Of a stretch of DNA of 56,412 nucleotides, positions 8,551 to 18,130 are shown piece after piece. The stretch comes from SIG622 sp045604705 (GTDB lineage: Bacteria; Bacillota; Clostridia; Oscillospirales; CAG-382): positions 1 to 56,412 of the forward strand of contig JAZUOO010000037.1 of the NCBI GenBank assembly GCA_045604705.1. Reading direction: 5' to 3'. Under the pieces are notes generated by a model. The model did not search any database. It was not told where the DNA came from and saw only the letters and a program-made list of their open reading frames with translations. The position numbers were made by a program, and so were the translations under genes. Every line of letters starts with the position of its first letter. The stretch's first letter is position 1.

Positions 8551-9117
8551 TTATAAATTATATCCAAGCTCAAACGCCTTGAGATTTACTTCAAGGAACT
8601 TTTCGGGTACGGTTGTCTTAATGGTTTCTACCCACTTCTCATAGGGAATATCGGTGGACTTCGCCATAACGCCGATAAGCACAACGTTTACCGCCTTTGT
8701 GTTGCCTGCTTCCTTTGCAAGAGCAAGTGCATCAACGAGCGTTGCGTCTACCTTTTCGGAAATCTTCTTGTCAATATCTGCAGGATACTCAGCAGCACCC
8801 GTAATTACAGGCATCGGATTCATCTTTTGAGTATTTACTATCATCTTGCCGCCGTCACGAAGATACGGAAGTGCCCTCATCGCTTCAAGCATCTCAAAAG
8901 CAAGGATAATATCCGCCTCGCCCTTGTCAATAATGGGTGAATATACCTTTTCACCGTATTTTACATATGTAACAACACTTCCGCCTCTCTGGCTCATGCC
9001 GTGTACTTCGGAAACCTTAACGTCATATCCCTCTCCGATAACCGTGTTACCGAGAATTCGGCTCGCAAGCAGCGTTCCCTGTCCGCCTACGCCGACAATC
9101 ATTATTTTCTTGGTCAT
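8551..9117 (-). CDS. iorB: Indolepyruvate:ferredoxin oxidoreductase, beta subunit
   Basis: A 188-residue gamma-type 2-oxoacid oxidoreductase domain. The N-terminus MIVGVGGQGTLLASRIL is the family's glycine-rich nucleotide-like loop, followed by the conserved SEVHGMSQRGGSV. With IorA it oxidatively decarboxylates aryl pyruvates to aryl-acetyl-CoA, reducing ferredoxin. AAAGGAC lies 7 bases upstream of the ATG. It follows iorA with a 233-bp gap occupied by a repeat element, an unusually long gap for subunits of one enzyme. Confidence 0.93.
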   Translation of the reverse strand: MTKKIMIVGVGGQGTLLASRILGNTVIGEGYDVKVSEVHGMSQRGGSVVTYVKYGEKVYSPIIDKGEADIILAFEMLEAMRALPYLRDGGKMIVNTQKMNPMPVITGAAEYPADIDKKISEKVDATLVDALALAKEAGNTKAVNVVLIGVMAKSTDIPYEKWVETIKTTVPEKFLEVNLKAFELGYNL

Positions 9118-9132
9118 AGTTGTGTCCTTTCC

Positions 9133-9240
9133 TTGTCAGGGCTGCTCGCCCCGACACCCTCGGTCGCTTTTTTGAAAAAAAGCTCCGCAAAAAACTTTAT
9201 ATTTGCTCCACTCGCTACGCTCCTTGCGCAGGGGTGTTTT
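9133..9240. repeat. Hairpin repeat between iorA and iorB
   Basis: A unit with GTCAGGGC...GCCCCGAC inverted arms is followed by CGGTC, a GCTTTTTTGAAAAAAAGC hairpin (9166-9183) and an AAAAAACTTTATATT stretch. The order matches the element at 6221-6300, so both are copies of one family. T-rich TTAATTCTGCATTCTGCATT DNA follows at about 9313. Confidence 0.7.
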
Positions 9241-9350
9241 TATATGCTGCAATTTTTTCTTTGTAGGCACCACAATGCTTACAATTCACACATCGTTCGG
9301 TGGGTGCACTATCTTAATTCTGCATTCTGCATTTTGCATTTCAAAAGCCG

Positions 9351-11087
9351 TCAGTCTTTTTTCTCAATCGCTCCGAACGGACAAACATTAATACAAAGTC
9401 CGCATCCGTTACACTGTGTATCGTCAATTACCACCTTATCGCCGATAACGGAAATTGCGGGGCAGCCCAGCTTCATGCACATCTTACAGTTTTTGCACTT
9501 GTCCTGATTTATCTCGCAATGACCTGTGTATTTAACTGTCTTGAGAAGTGCACAAGGTCTCTGTGCGATGATAACGGAGGGCTCATCTCTGTCTGTTTCT
9601 TCCTTTACTACCTTTTCAAAGTTCTTTATGTCAAAGGGATCCGCTACTACAACGTGGTCAATTCCGCAAGCCTTACAAAGGTCAACAAGGTCTACCTGAC
9701 GTGTAGGCTCGCCCTTTATGGTTCTGCCTGTTGTGGGGTTGTCCTGATGTCCCGTCATACCGGTGATGGAGTTGTCAAGGATAATTACCGTGTTGTTGCC
9801 CTTGTTATAAACTATATCAACAAGTCCGGTAATGCCCGAGTGCATAAAGGTAGAGTCACCGATAACGGAAACGAGCTTTTTGTTAAATTCTTCGCCTCTT
9901 GCTTTCGCCATACCGTGAGCCGCAGATACAGATGCACCCATACAGATAACAGAGTCAACACTCTGAAGCGGAGCTACCGCACCGAGGGTATAACAGCCGA
10001 TGTCACCGGAAACGGTAAGTCCCAGCTTTTTGAGAACATAGAATGTACCTCTGTGAGGACAGCCCGCACACATAACGGGAGGTCTTACCGGGATTGTTTC
10101 GCCGATTTCAGCACACTTTGCAGAATCTTCGCCGAGAACAACCTTCTTAATCATTGCAGGAGTATATTCGCCGAGAAGTGAAAATTCACTCTTGCCGATA
10201 ACTTCGATACCGTGGGACTTGCAGAATGTTTCAATAACCGGATCGAGTTCTTCTATAACATAGATTTTCTTATGCTTCTTTGCAAAGTCGAGTATCTTCT
10301 TTTCGGGCATGGGATAGATAAGACCGAGCTTGAGATAGTCAGCTTTTTCGCCCAGAGCTTCTTTGGAATATACATATGCGATACCTGCGGAAATAACACC
10401 GATTTCACTGCCGTTATCTTCGATTGTGTTAAGGTCTGTGGTTTCGGCAAATTCAGCAAGAGCTTTCTGTCTTTCTTCCACCACAACGTGACGCTTTATT
10501 GCCATTGCGGGCATCATAACGTGCTTGGGAATATTCTTTTCGTAAGGCTTGAGTTCGTCATTTTGTCTTTCGGAAAGCTCAACAAGGCTCTGAGAATGGG
10601 AAACTCTTGTGGAAAGTCTTACGAAGAAAGGAGTATCAAACTTTTCGGAAAGTTCAAAAGCCGCCTTTGTAAAATTGAGACATTCGGCGGAATCCGAGGG
10701 CTCAACCATGGGAATCTTAGATGCCTCGGCATAGTGTCTTGAGTCCTGCTCGTTCTGTGAAGAATGCATACCCTGGTCGTCGGCAACGCAGAAAACAAGA
10801 CCGCCGTTTACACCTATGTAGCTAACGGTAAATACCGGGTCTGCCATAACGTTAAGACCAACGTGCTTACAGCACGACATAGCTCTTGCACCTGCAATTG
10901 ATGCGCCGATGGCAACCTCTGCGGCAACCTTTTCGTTGGGAGCCCACTCTGAGTATATTTCGTCGTATTTTGCGATATTTTCGGTAATTTCCGTGCTGGG
11001 AGTTCCGGGATACGAGGATACGACTCTTACGCCTGCCTCATACGCGCCTCTTGCTACGGCGGCATTACCTAAAAGTAGTTTTTTCAT
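9351..11087 (-). CDS. iorA: Indolepyruvate:ferredoxin oxidoreductase, alpha subunit
   Basis: A 578-residue thiamine-pyrophosphate enzyme subunit. The N-terminal pyrimidine-binding domain begins GNAAVARGAYEAGVRVVSSYPGTPSTE. The TPP/Mg domain carries VIGDSTFMHSGITGL and ILDNSITGMTGHQ, and the last 50 residues hold two 4Fe-4S clusters (CKNCKMCMKLGCP and CNGCGLCINVCP). It converts arylpyruvate + CoA + oxidised ferredoxin to arylacetyl-CoA + CO2 + reduced ferredoxin, a step of anaerobic aromatic amino-acid fermentation that is also used in reverse for synthesis. A consensus promoter lies 75 bases upstream, and it is first gene of the run to 4896. Confidence 0.95.
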   Translation of the reverse strand: MKKLLLGNAAVARGAYEAGVRVVSSYPGTPSTEITENIAKYDEIYSEWAPNEKVAAEVAIGASIAGARAMSCCKHVGLNVMADPVFTVSYIGVNGGLVFCVADDQGMHSSQNEQDSRHYAEASKIPMVEPSDSAECLNFTKAAFELSEKFDTPFFVRLSTRVSHSQSLVELSERQNDELKPYEKNIPKHVMMPAMAIKRHVVVEERQKALAEFAETTDLNTIEDNGSEIGVISAGIAYVYSKEALGEKADYLKLGLIYPMPEKKILDFAKKHKKIYVIEELDPVIETFCKSHGIEVIGKSEFSLLGEYTPAMIKKVVLGEDSAKCAEIGETIPVRPPVMCAGCPHRGTFYVLKKLGLTVSGDIGCYTLGAVAPLQSVDSVICMGASVSAAHGMAKARGEEFNKKLVSVIGDSTFMHSGITGLVDIVYNKGNNTVIILDNSITGMTGHQDNPTTGRTIKGEPTRQVDLVDLCKACGIDHVVVADPFDIKNFEKVVKEETDRDEPSVIIAQRPCALLKTVKYTGHCEINQDKCKNCKMCMKLGCPAISVIGDKVVIDDTQCNGCGLCINVCPFGAIEKKD

Positions 11088-11161
11088 TGCTTTGTTCCTT
11101 TCGTTTTGCGTGGATTTGGCATATTATATCCTTTGCAAGGATTATTTCTCTACAATTATAC

Positions 11162-11190
11162 ATTATATAAAAAAACCCCTCTTTTGTCAA
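11162..11190 (-). promoter_or_regulatory. Consensus promoter of the iorA run
   Basis: On the minus strand TTGACA (11185-11190) and TATAAT (11162-11167) are both perfect and spaced by 17 bases. The predicted leader is about 70 bases. Confidence 0.85.
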
Positions 11191-11365
11191 GAGATATGAG
11201 TATTTGTTACATTATACTACATAAATGTTGATTTATTACGATAAATTGAAGAAGCGAAAAGCAATTCACAGCTCACAATCGGCGACCTTTAAATATGCTT
11301 TATAAGTGTTTAAATCGTATATTCCGTTAAAATTTATACAGTCGTTTTTCTGCCTGATTATGAAT

Positions 11366-11404
11366 TTAAAAAACTTCCCGACCGCAGTATATACCACAGT
11401 CGGG
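11366..11404 (-). terminator. Terminator of the oligopeptide-binding protein gene
   Basis: On the minus strand CCCGAC pairs with GTCGGG around a 16-base loop, followed by AAGTTTTTT, 25 bases past the stop codon. The rest of the 11191-11365 gap shows no gene. Confidence 0.75.
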
Positions 11405-11428
11405 ATAAGGTCTTATGTTAATTTGTAA

Positions 11429-13153
11429 TTACTTCACTGCTGCTTCGGCTGCAAGCTCTGCTTCTTCCTTGGCGATATTGATGTCTTCGTAGTTCTTAAG
11501 CTTTGCTTTGGTGAAGAGCTTTGCACCTCTGTAGTTTACCGTGAACTTGGTAAGAGCGTCGTCTGCCATGTAGCTTGCCTTTTCAAAGAAGAGAGGTGCT
11601 ACGGGAGCGTCTGCCATGAGCATCTTTTCAGCTTCAATGAGAAGCTTTGCTCTGTCCTTGGATTCCTTTTCGGTGAGTTCAACGATGGTTTTGATCTTTT
11701 CGTTGTATTCTTCATTTACATAGCCTGTGAAGTGAGGATTGTAGAATACATCGGGATTTGTTACGTCAACGTATGTACCGGAGTATTCAACTGCAAAGGG
11801 TACTACAAATCCGAATGCGTCGTCTGTGAGAGAAACGATGTCTGCACCGATGATGTCGAATTCACCACTCTTGATAATGTCGTCAATTTCGCTGCTTGCT
11901 ACACCCTTGAGTGTAATCTTGAAGCCGAGAGCATCCCACTGCTTCTTTGCGTATTCCGCGATTTCCTTTTCGTAGCTTCTGCTCTCGTTGTAGATAAGAG
12001 TGAGTGAACCCTTATTTGCCGCCTTTGCACCGTCATACTTGAGAACGTTGCCTGCTTTTGCTCTGAAGTCGTCTTTTGTTCCGGAGTTCTTAACGCCTGT
12101 GGGAACAAGACCTGTTGCCGCTTCTGCGCCGTTACCTCTTATTTCCGCAATTTCATTTCTGTCAAGAGCAGCTGAAAGTACCTTTCTTGTTTCTGCGGAT
12201 GAGAGGATGTCATTGGTTGTGTTGAAGTAGTATGTGTAAGTTGTAAGATCGCTGTCAGATTCGATGTTGCTCTTGTTCTTGGAATATGTGTCCTTGGAGA
12301 ACTCGCCTACGTAGAAGTACTTTTCTGCGATGTTGTCGCTGTTGTACATATCAATGGCAGTCTGATCGTCTACAAAGTGAATATTGATTCTGTAGGGCTT
12401 AACGTGTGTATCCGGTTTCTGGTCTATACGAAGAGCGTTATAGTGGTTGGAACGCTCAATCATGATTCTGTCGTCGGATATGGACTTTATTACGAAAGGA
12501 CCGTTTGTTACAAGGTAGTTGAGCTGATTTGACCAGTTTTCCTTGTCTGCCTTATCCTCGCGCAGCGGAACAAGCATGGGACTTGCGAGGCATCTGAGGA
12601 AGTATTCGACATCTGCCTGCTTGCTTTCAAAGATAATTTCAAGTGTGGATTCGTTGACAGCGCTAATGCCTATATCGGCTGTAACCTCACCGGACTTTAC
12701 CTTCTTGGCATTTTTGATGGGATAGAGAAGTGCTGCTGCAGGGTTGTCGTTTGAGGGAGCGAGTATTTTTCTCCACGCATAGACATAATCATCCGCACGA
12801 ACAGCGATACCGTCTGACCACATCTTGTTTGCGAGCCTTATTGTAAGCTTGAGTTCATCGTCACGTTCATCTATCTCGTATTTCCAGTCAGCCGCACCGA
12901 GCTTTTCAACCTTGCCCTTGTTGTTGATGGTTGTAAGACCTTCATAAAGAAGGGATGTAATCTGATACTTGTCGGAATTTGTTGCAAATACGGTGGGATC
13001 GAAATCATCCGGCTTCTGACCGAAGTACATATCGATTATGGCACCCTTGTCAACCTCTTCCAGGGCTTCATCTTCATCATCGCCGCAGGAAGCAAGCATG
13101 GATGTGAGCATAAGTGCTGAAAGAAGTAATGATAAAAATCTCTTGAGTTTCAT
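11429..13153 (-). CDS. Oligopeptide-binding lipoprotein (SBP_bac_5, OppA type)
   Basis: A 574-residue ABC-transporter substrate-binding protein. The start at 13153 is set by AGGAGG 8 bases upstream. Signal peptide and lipobox are MKLKRFLSLLLSALML then SMLASC, so it is predicted to be anchored outside the membrane. The mature part has family-5 features: PDDFDPTVFATNSDKYQ, LYEGLTTIN, ANKMWSDGIAVRADDYVYAWRK and an NGPFVIKS block. It would capture peptides for an Opp-type importer, but no permease or ATPase genes are adjacent, so it must share a transporter encoded elsewhere or have a sensing role. Confidence 0.9.
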   Translation of the reverse strand: MKLKRFLSLLLSALMLTSMLASCGDDEDEALEEVDKGAIIDMYFGQKPDDFDPTVFATNSDKYQITSLLYEGLTTINNKGKVEKLGAADWKYEIDERDDELKLTIRLANKMWSDGIAVRADDYVYAWRKILAPSNDNPAAALLYPIKNAKKVKSGEVTADIGISAVNESTLEIIFESKQADVEYFLRCLASPMLVPLREDKADKENWSNQLNYLVTNGPFVIKSISDDRIMIERSNHYNALRIDQKPDTHVKPYRINIHFVDDQTAIDMYNSDNIAEKYFYVGEFSKDTYSKNKSNIESDSDLTTYTYYFNTTNDILSSAETRKVLSAALDRNEIAEIRGNGAEAATGLVPTGVKNSGTKDDFRAKAGNVLKYDGAKAANKGSLTLIYNESRSYEKEIAEYAKKQWDALGFKITLKGVASSEIDDIIKSGEFDIIGADIVSLTDDAFGFVVPFAVEYSGTYVDVTNPDVFYNPHFTGYVNEEYNEKIKTIVELTEKESKDRAKLLIEAEKMLMADAPVAPLFFEKASYMADDALTKFTVNYRGAKLFTKAKLKNYEDINIAKEEAELAAEAAVK

Positions 13154-13222
13154 TCTGTTTTCCTCCTGAATCCTTTGAAAAAACACTGTAAGCAGAACAC
13201 TGCTCGCAATAAACTGTTATTA

Positions 13223-13251
13223 ATTATAACATTAATTTGTTATAAAATCAA
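13223..13251 (-). promoter_or_regulatory. Promoter of the oligopeptide-binding protein gene
   Basis: On the minus strand TTGATT, 17 bases, TATAAT, 70 bases upstream of the chosen start. Confidence 0.75.
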
Positions 13252-13648
13252 TCGCTTTTTGCGACATTTAAAATTTTTGTTGTTTGCACAAAAACACACA
13301 TTCCAATTTGTGCCATTTGCACAACGCTTTTGCCTGCGTATTAATTGATGAGGACAAAAACGGTACCTTCCCCGAAAATCACCGTTTTAAAAAGATTTGA
13401 CGTTTCCGACACCAAAAAATCAGCATGTACCCAAACCGATACACGCCGTCCGTCCCCATAATTCTTAATTACGAGGTTTTAATTTTATTTGACTGTACCC
13501 TGTCCGTTGTGTCCTGTGAGCTTTTCCTTGAAGCCTATTGCCTGAGTCCTGAATCCAAATTCCAAAGTTTTTGATATTCGTACACAAATTACTGCATTTT
13601 ACGTGGTATAATGTTATATTATGATGATTTCTTTAAAGGAGAAGACCA
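13252..13648. other. Divergent intergenic region
   Basis: No gene is seen. An 8-bp perfect hairpin AAAACGGT / ACCGTTTT lies at 13357-13388 without a long T-tract. Toward the right end an extended -10 box TGG-TATAAT (13604-13612), without a clear -35, is the likely promoter of the downstream LTA-synthase-like gene. Confidence 0.5.
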
Positions 13649-15739
13649 TTGAACAAAACTGCTGATTATAACCAAAAGGTATCGGGAGCTACGGTAAAGC
13701 CTAAGGGCAGTGTCTGTGACATTATAACTGCTCTGTTCTTTCCGCTGTCGCTGATCTATTATGAATTACTTTTTAAAATTTCGGTGGGAAGTCCGATTTT
13801 CTGCATTGGTACCTTTGTCATGCTGTTGTATGCTGCTTTCGCCGGCGGTATCGTATATGCTTTATCGACACTGACAAAAAAGACGTGGCTTAACCGTGTC
13901 ATCGGTGCAGTGCTGATGCTTGTTCTGTCCGTGCCGTACCTTGTGCAGTATTTTGTGTACAGAGCCTTTAAAATATTCTATGACCTTAATACACTTTTTG
14001 GCGGTGCACAGGATGCAATGACAGGCTTTGCCGGAGATATTATAAAGCTTGTTTTCAGCTTTGACGGTCTTTCAAAGGTGTTTCTGTTCTTTTTGCCTGC
14101 GCTGTTTCTTGCGTTGGTTGGCGGTGCACTTTCCCTGTGCAGGAAACCCGCTTCGGACAGAAGAATGAGAAATCTTTGTTTTACGGCGTTGTCATATCTT
14201 CTTATGGTGCTTATGGTTTCCTTTGTTCCGATTCTCCGAAATATGCAGGGCAGTGAATACAGCTTTCAGACGGCGGTTGAAAATATGGGGCTTCTTCGTG
14301 GTATGCGTCTTGATATTTCAATAGGCGGAAACTCGGAAAATGCAGACTTTGCCAACATACCGCAGATGGGGAATATTAACATTAATCCGGTGATAAATGA
14401 CGGAAAGCTGTCGGAAAGCGTCGGAAGTACGGGAGAAACAACAGAAGTCGTTCCCCAAGCACCCAAGCACATAACCGACAAAAACCCCCCAAAGGAGGAC
14501 TACGGCTACAACGCACTGGATATAGACTACACCAACCTTTCCGCAAGCGGAACTCACAAAAAACTCAATACTTATGTCGCATCACTTACGCCATCAAAGA
14601 AGAATCCGTATACGGGTATATTTAAGGGAAAGAACCTTATTATGATTTCAGCCGAGGCATTCTCAGCCGAGGTGATAGATCCGGAGCTTACTCCCACGCT
14701 TTACAGAATGGCGACAAAAGGCATAAACTTTACCGACTACTATCAGCCTGCAAGTGCGGGCACGACAGGCGGTGAATATCAGAATATCTTCGGCTATCTT
14801 CCCATGTCCGGGGGCAAATCCTTTAAGAACATGGCGACAAAGAACAACTATTATACCATGGGGAATCAGCTTGACCGTCTCGGATACTACGGAAAGGCAT
14901 ACCACAACAACGACTACACCTACTATGACCGTCACAAAACCCACATAGCACTCGGATATTCCGACGGATACATGGGCTACGGAAACGGTATTGAGGAATT
15001 TGTGACAAAGAGATGGCCTCAGAGTGACCTTGAGATGGTTCAGGGAACTCTTCCGACATATATCGACAAGCAACCCTTCAATATATATTATATGTCTGTT
15101 AGCGGACACGGTGTCTATTCAAGGACGGGTAACTCTATGTCAAAGAAGAACTGGGACAGAGTAGAACACCTTGAAGGCTCAGAGGCGGTTAAAGGTTATA
15201 TTGCGGCGAACCTCGAATTTGAGGATGCCATGACATACCTCATTGCAGAGCTTGAAGCAAAAGGCGTTGCAGACGATACGGTCATCTGCATATCCGCAGA
15301 CCATTTTCCTTACGGACTTGAGGACAACGAGCTTGCGGAGCTTTACGGCTACACTCCCGAGAGCAATCTTCAGCGTGACCATTCAAGACTTATTCTCTGG
15401 TGCGGCGAGCTTGAAAAATATGAGCCGATAGTTGTAAGCTCTCCCACATTCAGCCTTGATATTCTTCCCACGCTCTCAAACCTTTTCGGTACCGAATTTG
15501 ATTCCCGTCTTATGCCCGGCAGAGATGTCTTTTCCGACGCTCCCGCACTTGTGTTCAACACAGGCTATGAGTGGAAGACCGATTACGGCACATATACCGG
15601 CGGCAAGTTTGTTCCCACCTACGAGGACGTGGAGCTTCCCGAGGATTATGTCAAGAACATAAAGTCCATTGTAAGCAACAAGATACTCTACTGCAGAAAC
15701 GCACCGGACAGCGACTATTTCAAATATTTGTTCGGATAA
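13649..15739 (+). CDS. LTA-synthase-like membrane phosphoglycerol transferase (sulfatase fold)
   Basis: A 696-residue protein that starts at TTG, supported by AAAGGAG 7 bases upstream. About five hydrophobic segments fill residues 25-200, followed by a short linker and an extracellular alkaline-phosphatase/sulfatase-type domain from about residue 325. Metal and catalytic positions fit the LtaS family: IMISAEAFSAE (metal glutamate), the AGTTGGEYQNIFG block with the presumed nucleophile threonine at 372/373, and ISADHFPYG (D551, H552). Family members move glycerol-phosphate from phosphatidylglycerol onto lipoteichoic acid or related glycans. The middle linker (PKHITDKNPP) is proline-rich. The exact acceptor is unknown. 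Confidence 0.88.
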   Translation: MNKTADYNQKVSGATVKPKGSVCDIITALFFPLSLIYYELLFKISVGSPIFCIGTFVMLLYAAFAGGIVYALSTLTKKTWLNRVIGAVLMLVLSVPYLVQYFVYRAFKIFYDLNTLFGGAQDAMTGFAGDIIKLVFSFDGLSKVFLFFLPALFLALVGGALSLCRKPASDRRMRNLCFTALSYLLMVLMVSFVPILRNMQGSEYSFQTAVENMGLLRGMRLDISIGGNSENADFANIPQMGNININPVINDGKLSESVGSTGETTEVVPQAPKHITDKNPPKEDYGYNALDIDYTNLSASGTHKKLNTYVASLTPSKKNPYTGIFKGKNLIMISAEAFSAEVIDPELTPTLYRMATKGINFTDYYQPASAGTTGGEYQNIFGYLPMSGGKSFKNMATKNNYYTMGNQLDRLGYYGKAYHNNDYTYYDRHKTHIALGYSDGYMGYGNGIEEFVTKRWPQSDLEMVQGTLPTYIDKQPFNIYYMSVSGHGVYSRTGNSMSKKNWDRVEHLEGSEAVKGYIAANLEFEDAMTYLIAELEAKGVADDTVICISADHFPYGLEDNELAELYGYTPESNLQRDHSRLILWCGELEKYEPIVVSSPTFSLDILPTLSNLFGTEFDSRLMPGRDVFSDAPALVFNTGYEWKTDYGTYTGGKFVPTYEDVELPEDYVKNIKSIVSNKILYCRNAPDSDYFKYLFG

Positions 15740-15745
15740 AAAATC

Positions 15746-15777
15746 AAACCGTCGGGGACAAATGCTTCGACGGTTTT
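15746..15777 (+). terminator. Terminator after the LTA-synthase-like gene
   Basis: AAACCGTCG pairs with CGACGGTTT around a 13-base loop and ends in TTTT, 7 bases past the stop codon. Confidence 0.7.
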
Positions 15778-15919
15778 GGATACTTCCGGGCTTGTGATTA
15801 CAAAGGAGTTTTACACATATATAAATTTCAAAGAAAAACTTTATGTTGTCATGGCTCAGTCGGTAATTTACGGCAGCTACCGTAAAAAAATATGAAAAAT
15901 AAAGAGGACTATTTAAAAA

Positions 15920-17479
15920 TTGAATAACTCAAAATATATCCAATATATTAAAAATGTAATTCCATGTCTTTGGTACGGAGCGATATGTGGTTCTCTTGTG
16001 GGAGCTGTTATATTTCTTTTCAGGCTTCTTGCAAAATATGCGGAGAGCCTCTCGAGAAGTGCATATTCTCTTGCGGCAAGGTCACCGTTGACCTGTGTTC
16101 TTGCGGTGGCAGCATCCTCTGCTGTGGGAGTGCTGATGTATCTTCTTCACAAAAAGCTTCCCGAAATAAAAGGCGGTGGCATCCCCCGAAGCGAGGGAAT
16201 ACTTCGCGGACTTCTGCCCTTTAAGTGGCTTCGTACTCTTATCGGAACCTTTGTGGGAAGTCTTATGAGCTTTATCTGCGGTGTACCCGTTGGAAGTGAA
16301 GGTCCTGCGGTGCTTATAGGTACCTCCATCGGCGGTATATGCTCAAAGCTTTCGGGGAAAGAATACGCCATTGACAGATATGTAATGACAGGCGGTGCAG
16401 GTGCGGGCTTTGCCGTGGCAACGGGTGCTCCGCTTTCCGCAATGCTGTTTGCACTTGAGGAGATTCATAAGCGTTTTACCCCAATGCTTGTCATGACGGT
16501 ATCCGTTTCGGTGATGTTTTCAACGGCGGTTTCAAGGTATCTTTGCGGAATATGTGGAATAAGTCCGAATTTGTTTTCATTCTCATATAGCTCGGATTTC
16601 AGCCTTTCGCACGTCGGTTATCTTGTCGTTCTCGGAATATTTATCGCCCTTGCAGTGGGGATTTTCGATAAGTCCATACACCTTTTTGCACGCTCTTCAA
16701 AGGCAATAAAGAACATTATTCCCGTACCCGCAAGGCTTGTCATTCTTTTTGCACTGACGGCACTTATGGGACTGTTTTTCACTGACGGCATATACAGCGG
16801 ACATCATGTTATAGAGCAAGTACATCACAACCATTCCGAGCTGCTTTTTCTTGCGGCAGTACTGATAATCCGCCTTTTCATGATGCTTATTGTAACAGAC
16901 TGCGGTGCAACAGGAGGTATTTTCATTCCGACGCTTGCAATAGGAGCACTTTTCGGCGCAATAATATCAAGATTCCTGTGCTATGCGGGACTTCCCGATG
17001 AATTCGGCTGCGTAACGACCATTCTCGGAATGTGTGCTTTTCTCGGAGGAACACTCAGAGCACCCTTTACCGCCTGCGTTCTTTTTTCGGAGCTTACGGG
17101 AAGCTTTACGGATTTATTCTATGTTGCGATGGTGGTATTTGTCGTCAATATCATAACCGAGCTTCTGGGACAGATACCCTTTTATGACATGGTACTTGAA
17201 CACACCGTAAAAAAGCAGAACAAAAACTGTGAGTATAAAACGTCGGTCTTTGAAATGACGGTAAGCGAAAACAGCTTTGTCTGCGGCAAGACGGTACGCG
17301 ATGTAATGTGGCCCTACTTCTGCGTGGTTCTGTCCGTCAAACACAGCACCGACTACAACGACAAATACTTCAACGACGGTGAAAAGAAGCTGTACGCAGG
17401 AGACGTTGTGACAGTGAGAGCAAGATTTTGCGATGAAGCCGAGATAAAAAACAGACTTGAGGCGTTGATAAATGGGTGA
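15920..17479 (+). CDS. ClC-family chloride/proton antiporter with C-terminal TrkA-C domain
   Basis: A 519-residue ClC protein. The three signature helices are present: GGGIPRSEG, PVGSEGPAVLIG (with the gating glutamate) and TGGIFIPTLAIG. The internal proton glutamate is present in FALEEIHKRF, which argues for Cl-/H+ exchange rather than a channel. Residues 440-519 form a cytoplasmic RCK_C/TrkA-C-like domain (FVCGKTVRDV...YAGDVVTVRAR), a ligand-binding module seen on many Firmicute ClC proteins. The start is a TTG with a rather distant AGAGGA, so a slightly different start is possible. Its likely role is acid or ion homeostasis. Confidence 0.92.
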   Translation: MNNSKYIQYIKNVIPCLWYGAICGSLVGAVIFLFRLLAKYAESLSRSAYSLAARSPLTCVLAVAASSAVGVLMYLLHKKLPEIKGGGIPRSEGILRGLLPFKWLRTLIGTFVGSLMSFICGVPVGSEGPAVLIGTSIGGICSKLSGKEYAIDRYVMTGGAGAGFAVATGAPLSAMLFALEEIHKRFTPMLVMTVSVSVMFSTAVSRYLCGICGISPNLFSFSYSSDFSLSHVGYLVVLGIFIALAVGIFDKSIHLFARSSKAIKNIIPVPARLVILFALTALMGLFFTDGIYSGHHVIEQVHHNHSELLFLAAVLIIRLFMMLIVTDCGATGGIFIPTLAIGALFGAIISRFLCYAGLPDEFGCVTTILGMCAFLGGTLRAPFTACVLFSELTGSFTDLFYVAMVVFVVNIITELLGQIPFYDMVLEHTVKKQNKNCEYKTSVFEMTVSENSFVCGKTVRDVMWPYFCVVLSVKHSTDYNDKYFNDGEKKLYAGDVVTVRARFCDEAEIKNRLEALING

Positions 17480-17519
17480 TAGGGAATAGGATTTAGAATT
17501 TAGGGAAGGACTTGGCAAT

Positions 17520-17727
17520 GCAGAATGCTTCGCTTCGCAATGCATAATGCATAATGCATAATGCATAATTCAGGTAAAAAGCTTCGCTTTTGAATTATTG
17601 TATCGCACTGCGGTGCGAGGGCAAATTTACATTTGATTTTAAATTGTGTGCTTGCAAATTTGGCACATACATTGTAGGGCACGACCTGTGTGTCGTACCG
17701 TGTACCTTAACGCAAACTCCAAAATCA
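17520..17727. repeat. Intergenic repeat mosaic
   Basis: Contains AATGCTTCGCTTCGC, then an (ATGCATA)n array at 17539-17570, a CGCACTGCGGTGCG hairpin and GTAGGGCACGACCTGTGTG, a phrase that I associate with dispersed repeats of gut Clostridia (recall, not checked). No gene is apparent. Confidence 0.6.
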
Positions 17728-17757
17728 GAAAAAGAAAAAGCTCCCTTTTTCGGGAGC
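17728..17757 (-). terminator. Terminator of rnpB
   Basis: On the minus strand GCTCCC pairs with GGGAGC around a 6-base A-rich loop and is followed by TTTTTCTTTTTC, directly after the RNase P RNA. Confidence 0.9.
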
Positions 17758-17767
17758 AATACTTTCC

Positions 17768-18124
17768 ATTCCGCATCTGCCAATAAGCCGTGTTCTGTTT
17801 TGGGCAATCATCTATCTTGTTTTCATGTTACCATGAAACTCTCTGCCGCGTACGGCAAGTCGAGCAAACCTGCATTTCTGCGCGCCGTGTTGCGTTGCTT
17901 CGGATAGGGTTTACAGGAGTCCCGTGTTACCACAGAACTCGGTGAGCTCTTACCTCGCCTTTCCACCCTTGGCTGTGCTCGTATGAGCCATCGCCGGTAT
18001 ATCTCTGTTGCACTCTCCCGGGAGTCACCTCCGGCGGACGTTATCCGTTATCCTGCTCTGTGAAGCACGGACTTTCCTCACTCAGGCATTTCTGCCCTTT
18101 GCGCGATTGCCTTGACAGGTGCGT
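17768..18124 (-). ncRNA. rnpB: RNase P RNA (class A)
   Basis: On the minus strand the conserved region GAGGAAAGTCCGTGCT is followed about 230 bases later by the paired 3' block CAGAACACGGCTTATTGG, the two hallmarks that form the catalytic P4 core. The ends pair as helix P1 (CGCACCTGTC with GGCAGATGCG, one mismatch), fixing the RNA at about 357 nucleotides, normal for this RNA. It matures the 5' ends of tRNAs together with RnpA. A consensus promoter and a strong terminator flank it exactly. Confidence 0.96.
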
Positions 18125-18130
18125 ATATTT

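Noticed and set aside
15850..15895. TTTACGG / CCGTAAA hairpin before the ClC gene as terminator
   Set aside because: It is followed by A rather than T on the plus strand and by mixed sequence on the minus strand.
17590..17907. Plus-strand 105-codon frame and an opposite 70-codon frame
   Set aside because: They overlap the RNase P RNA and its terminator, whose conserved core and paired ends explain the sequence.
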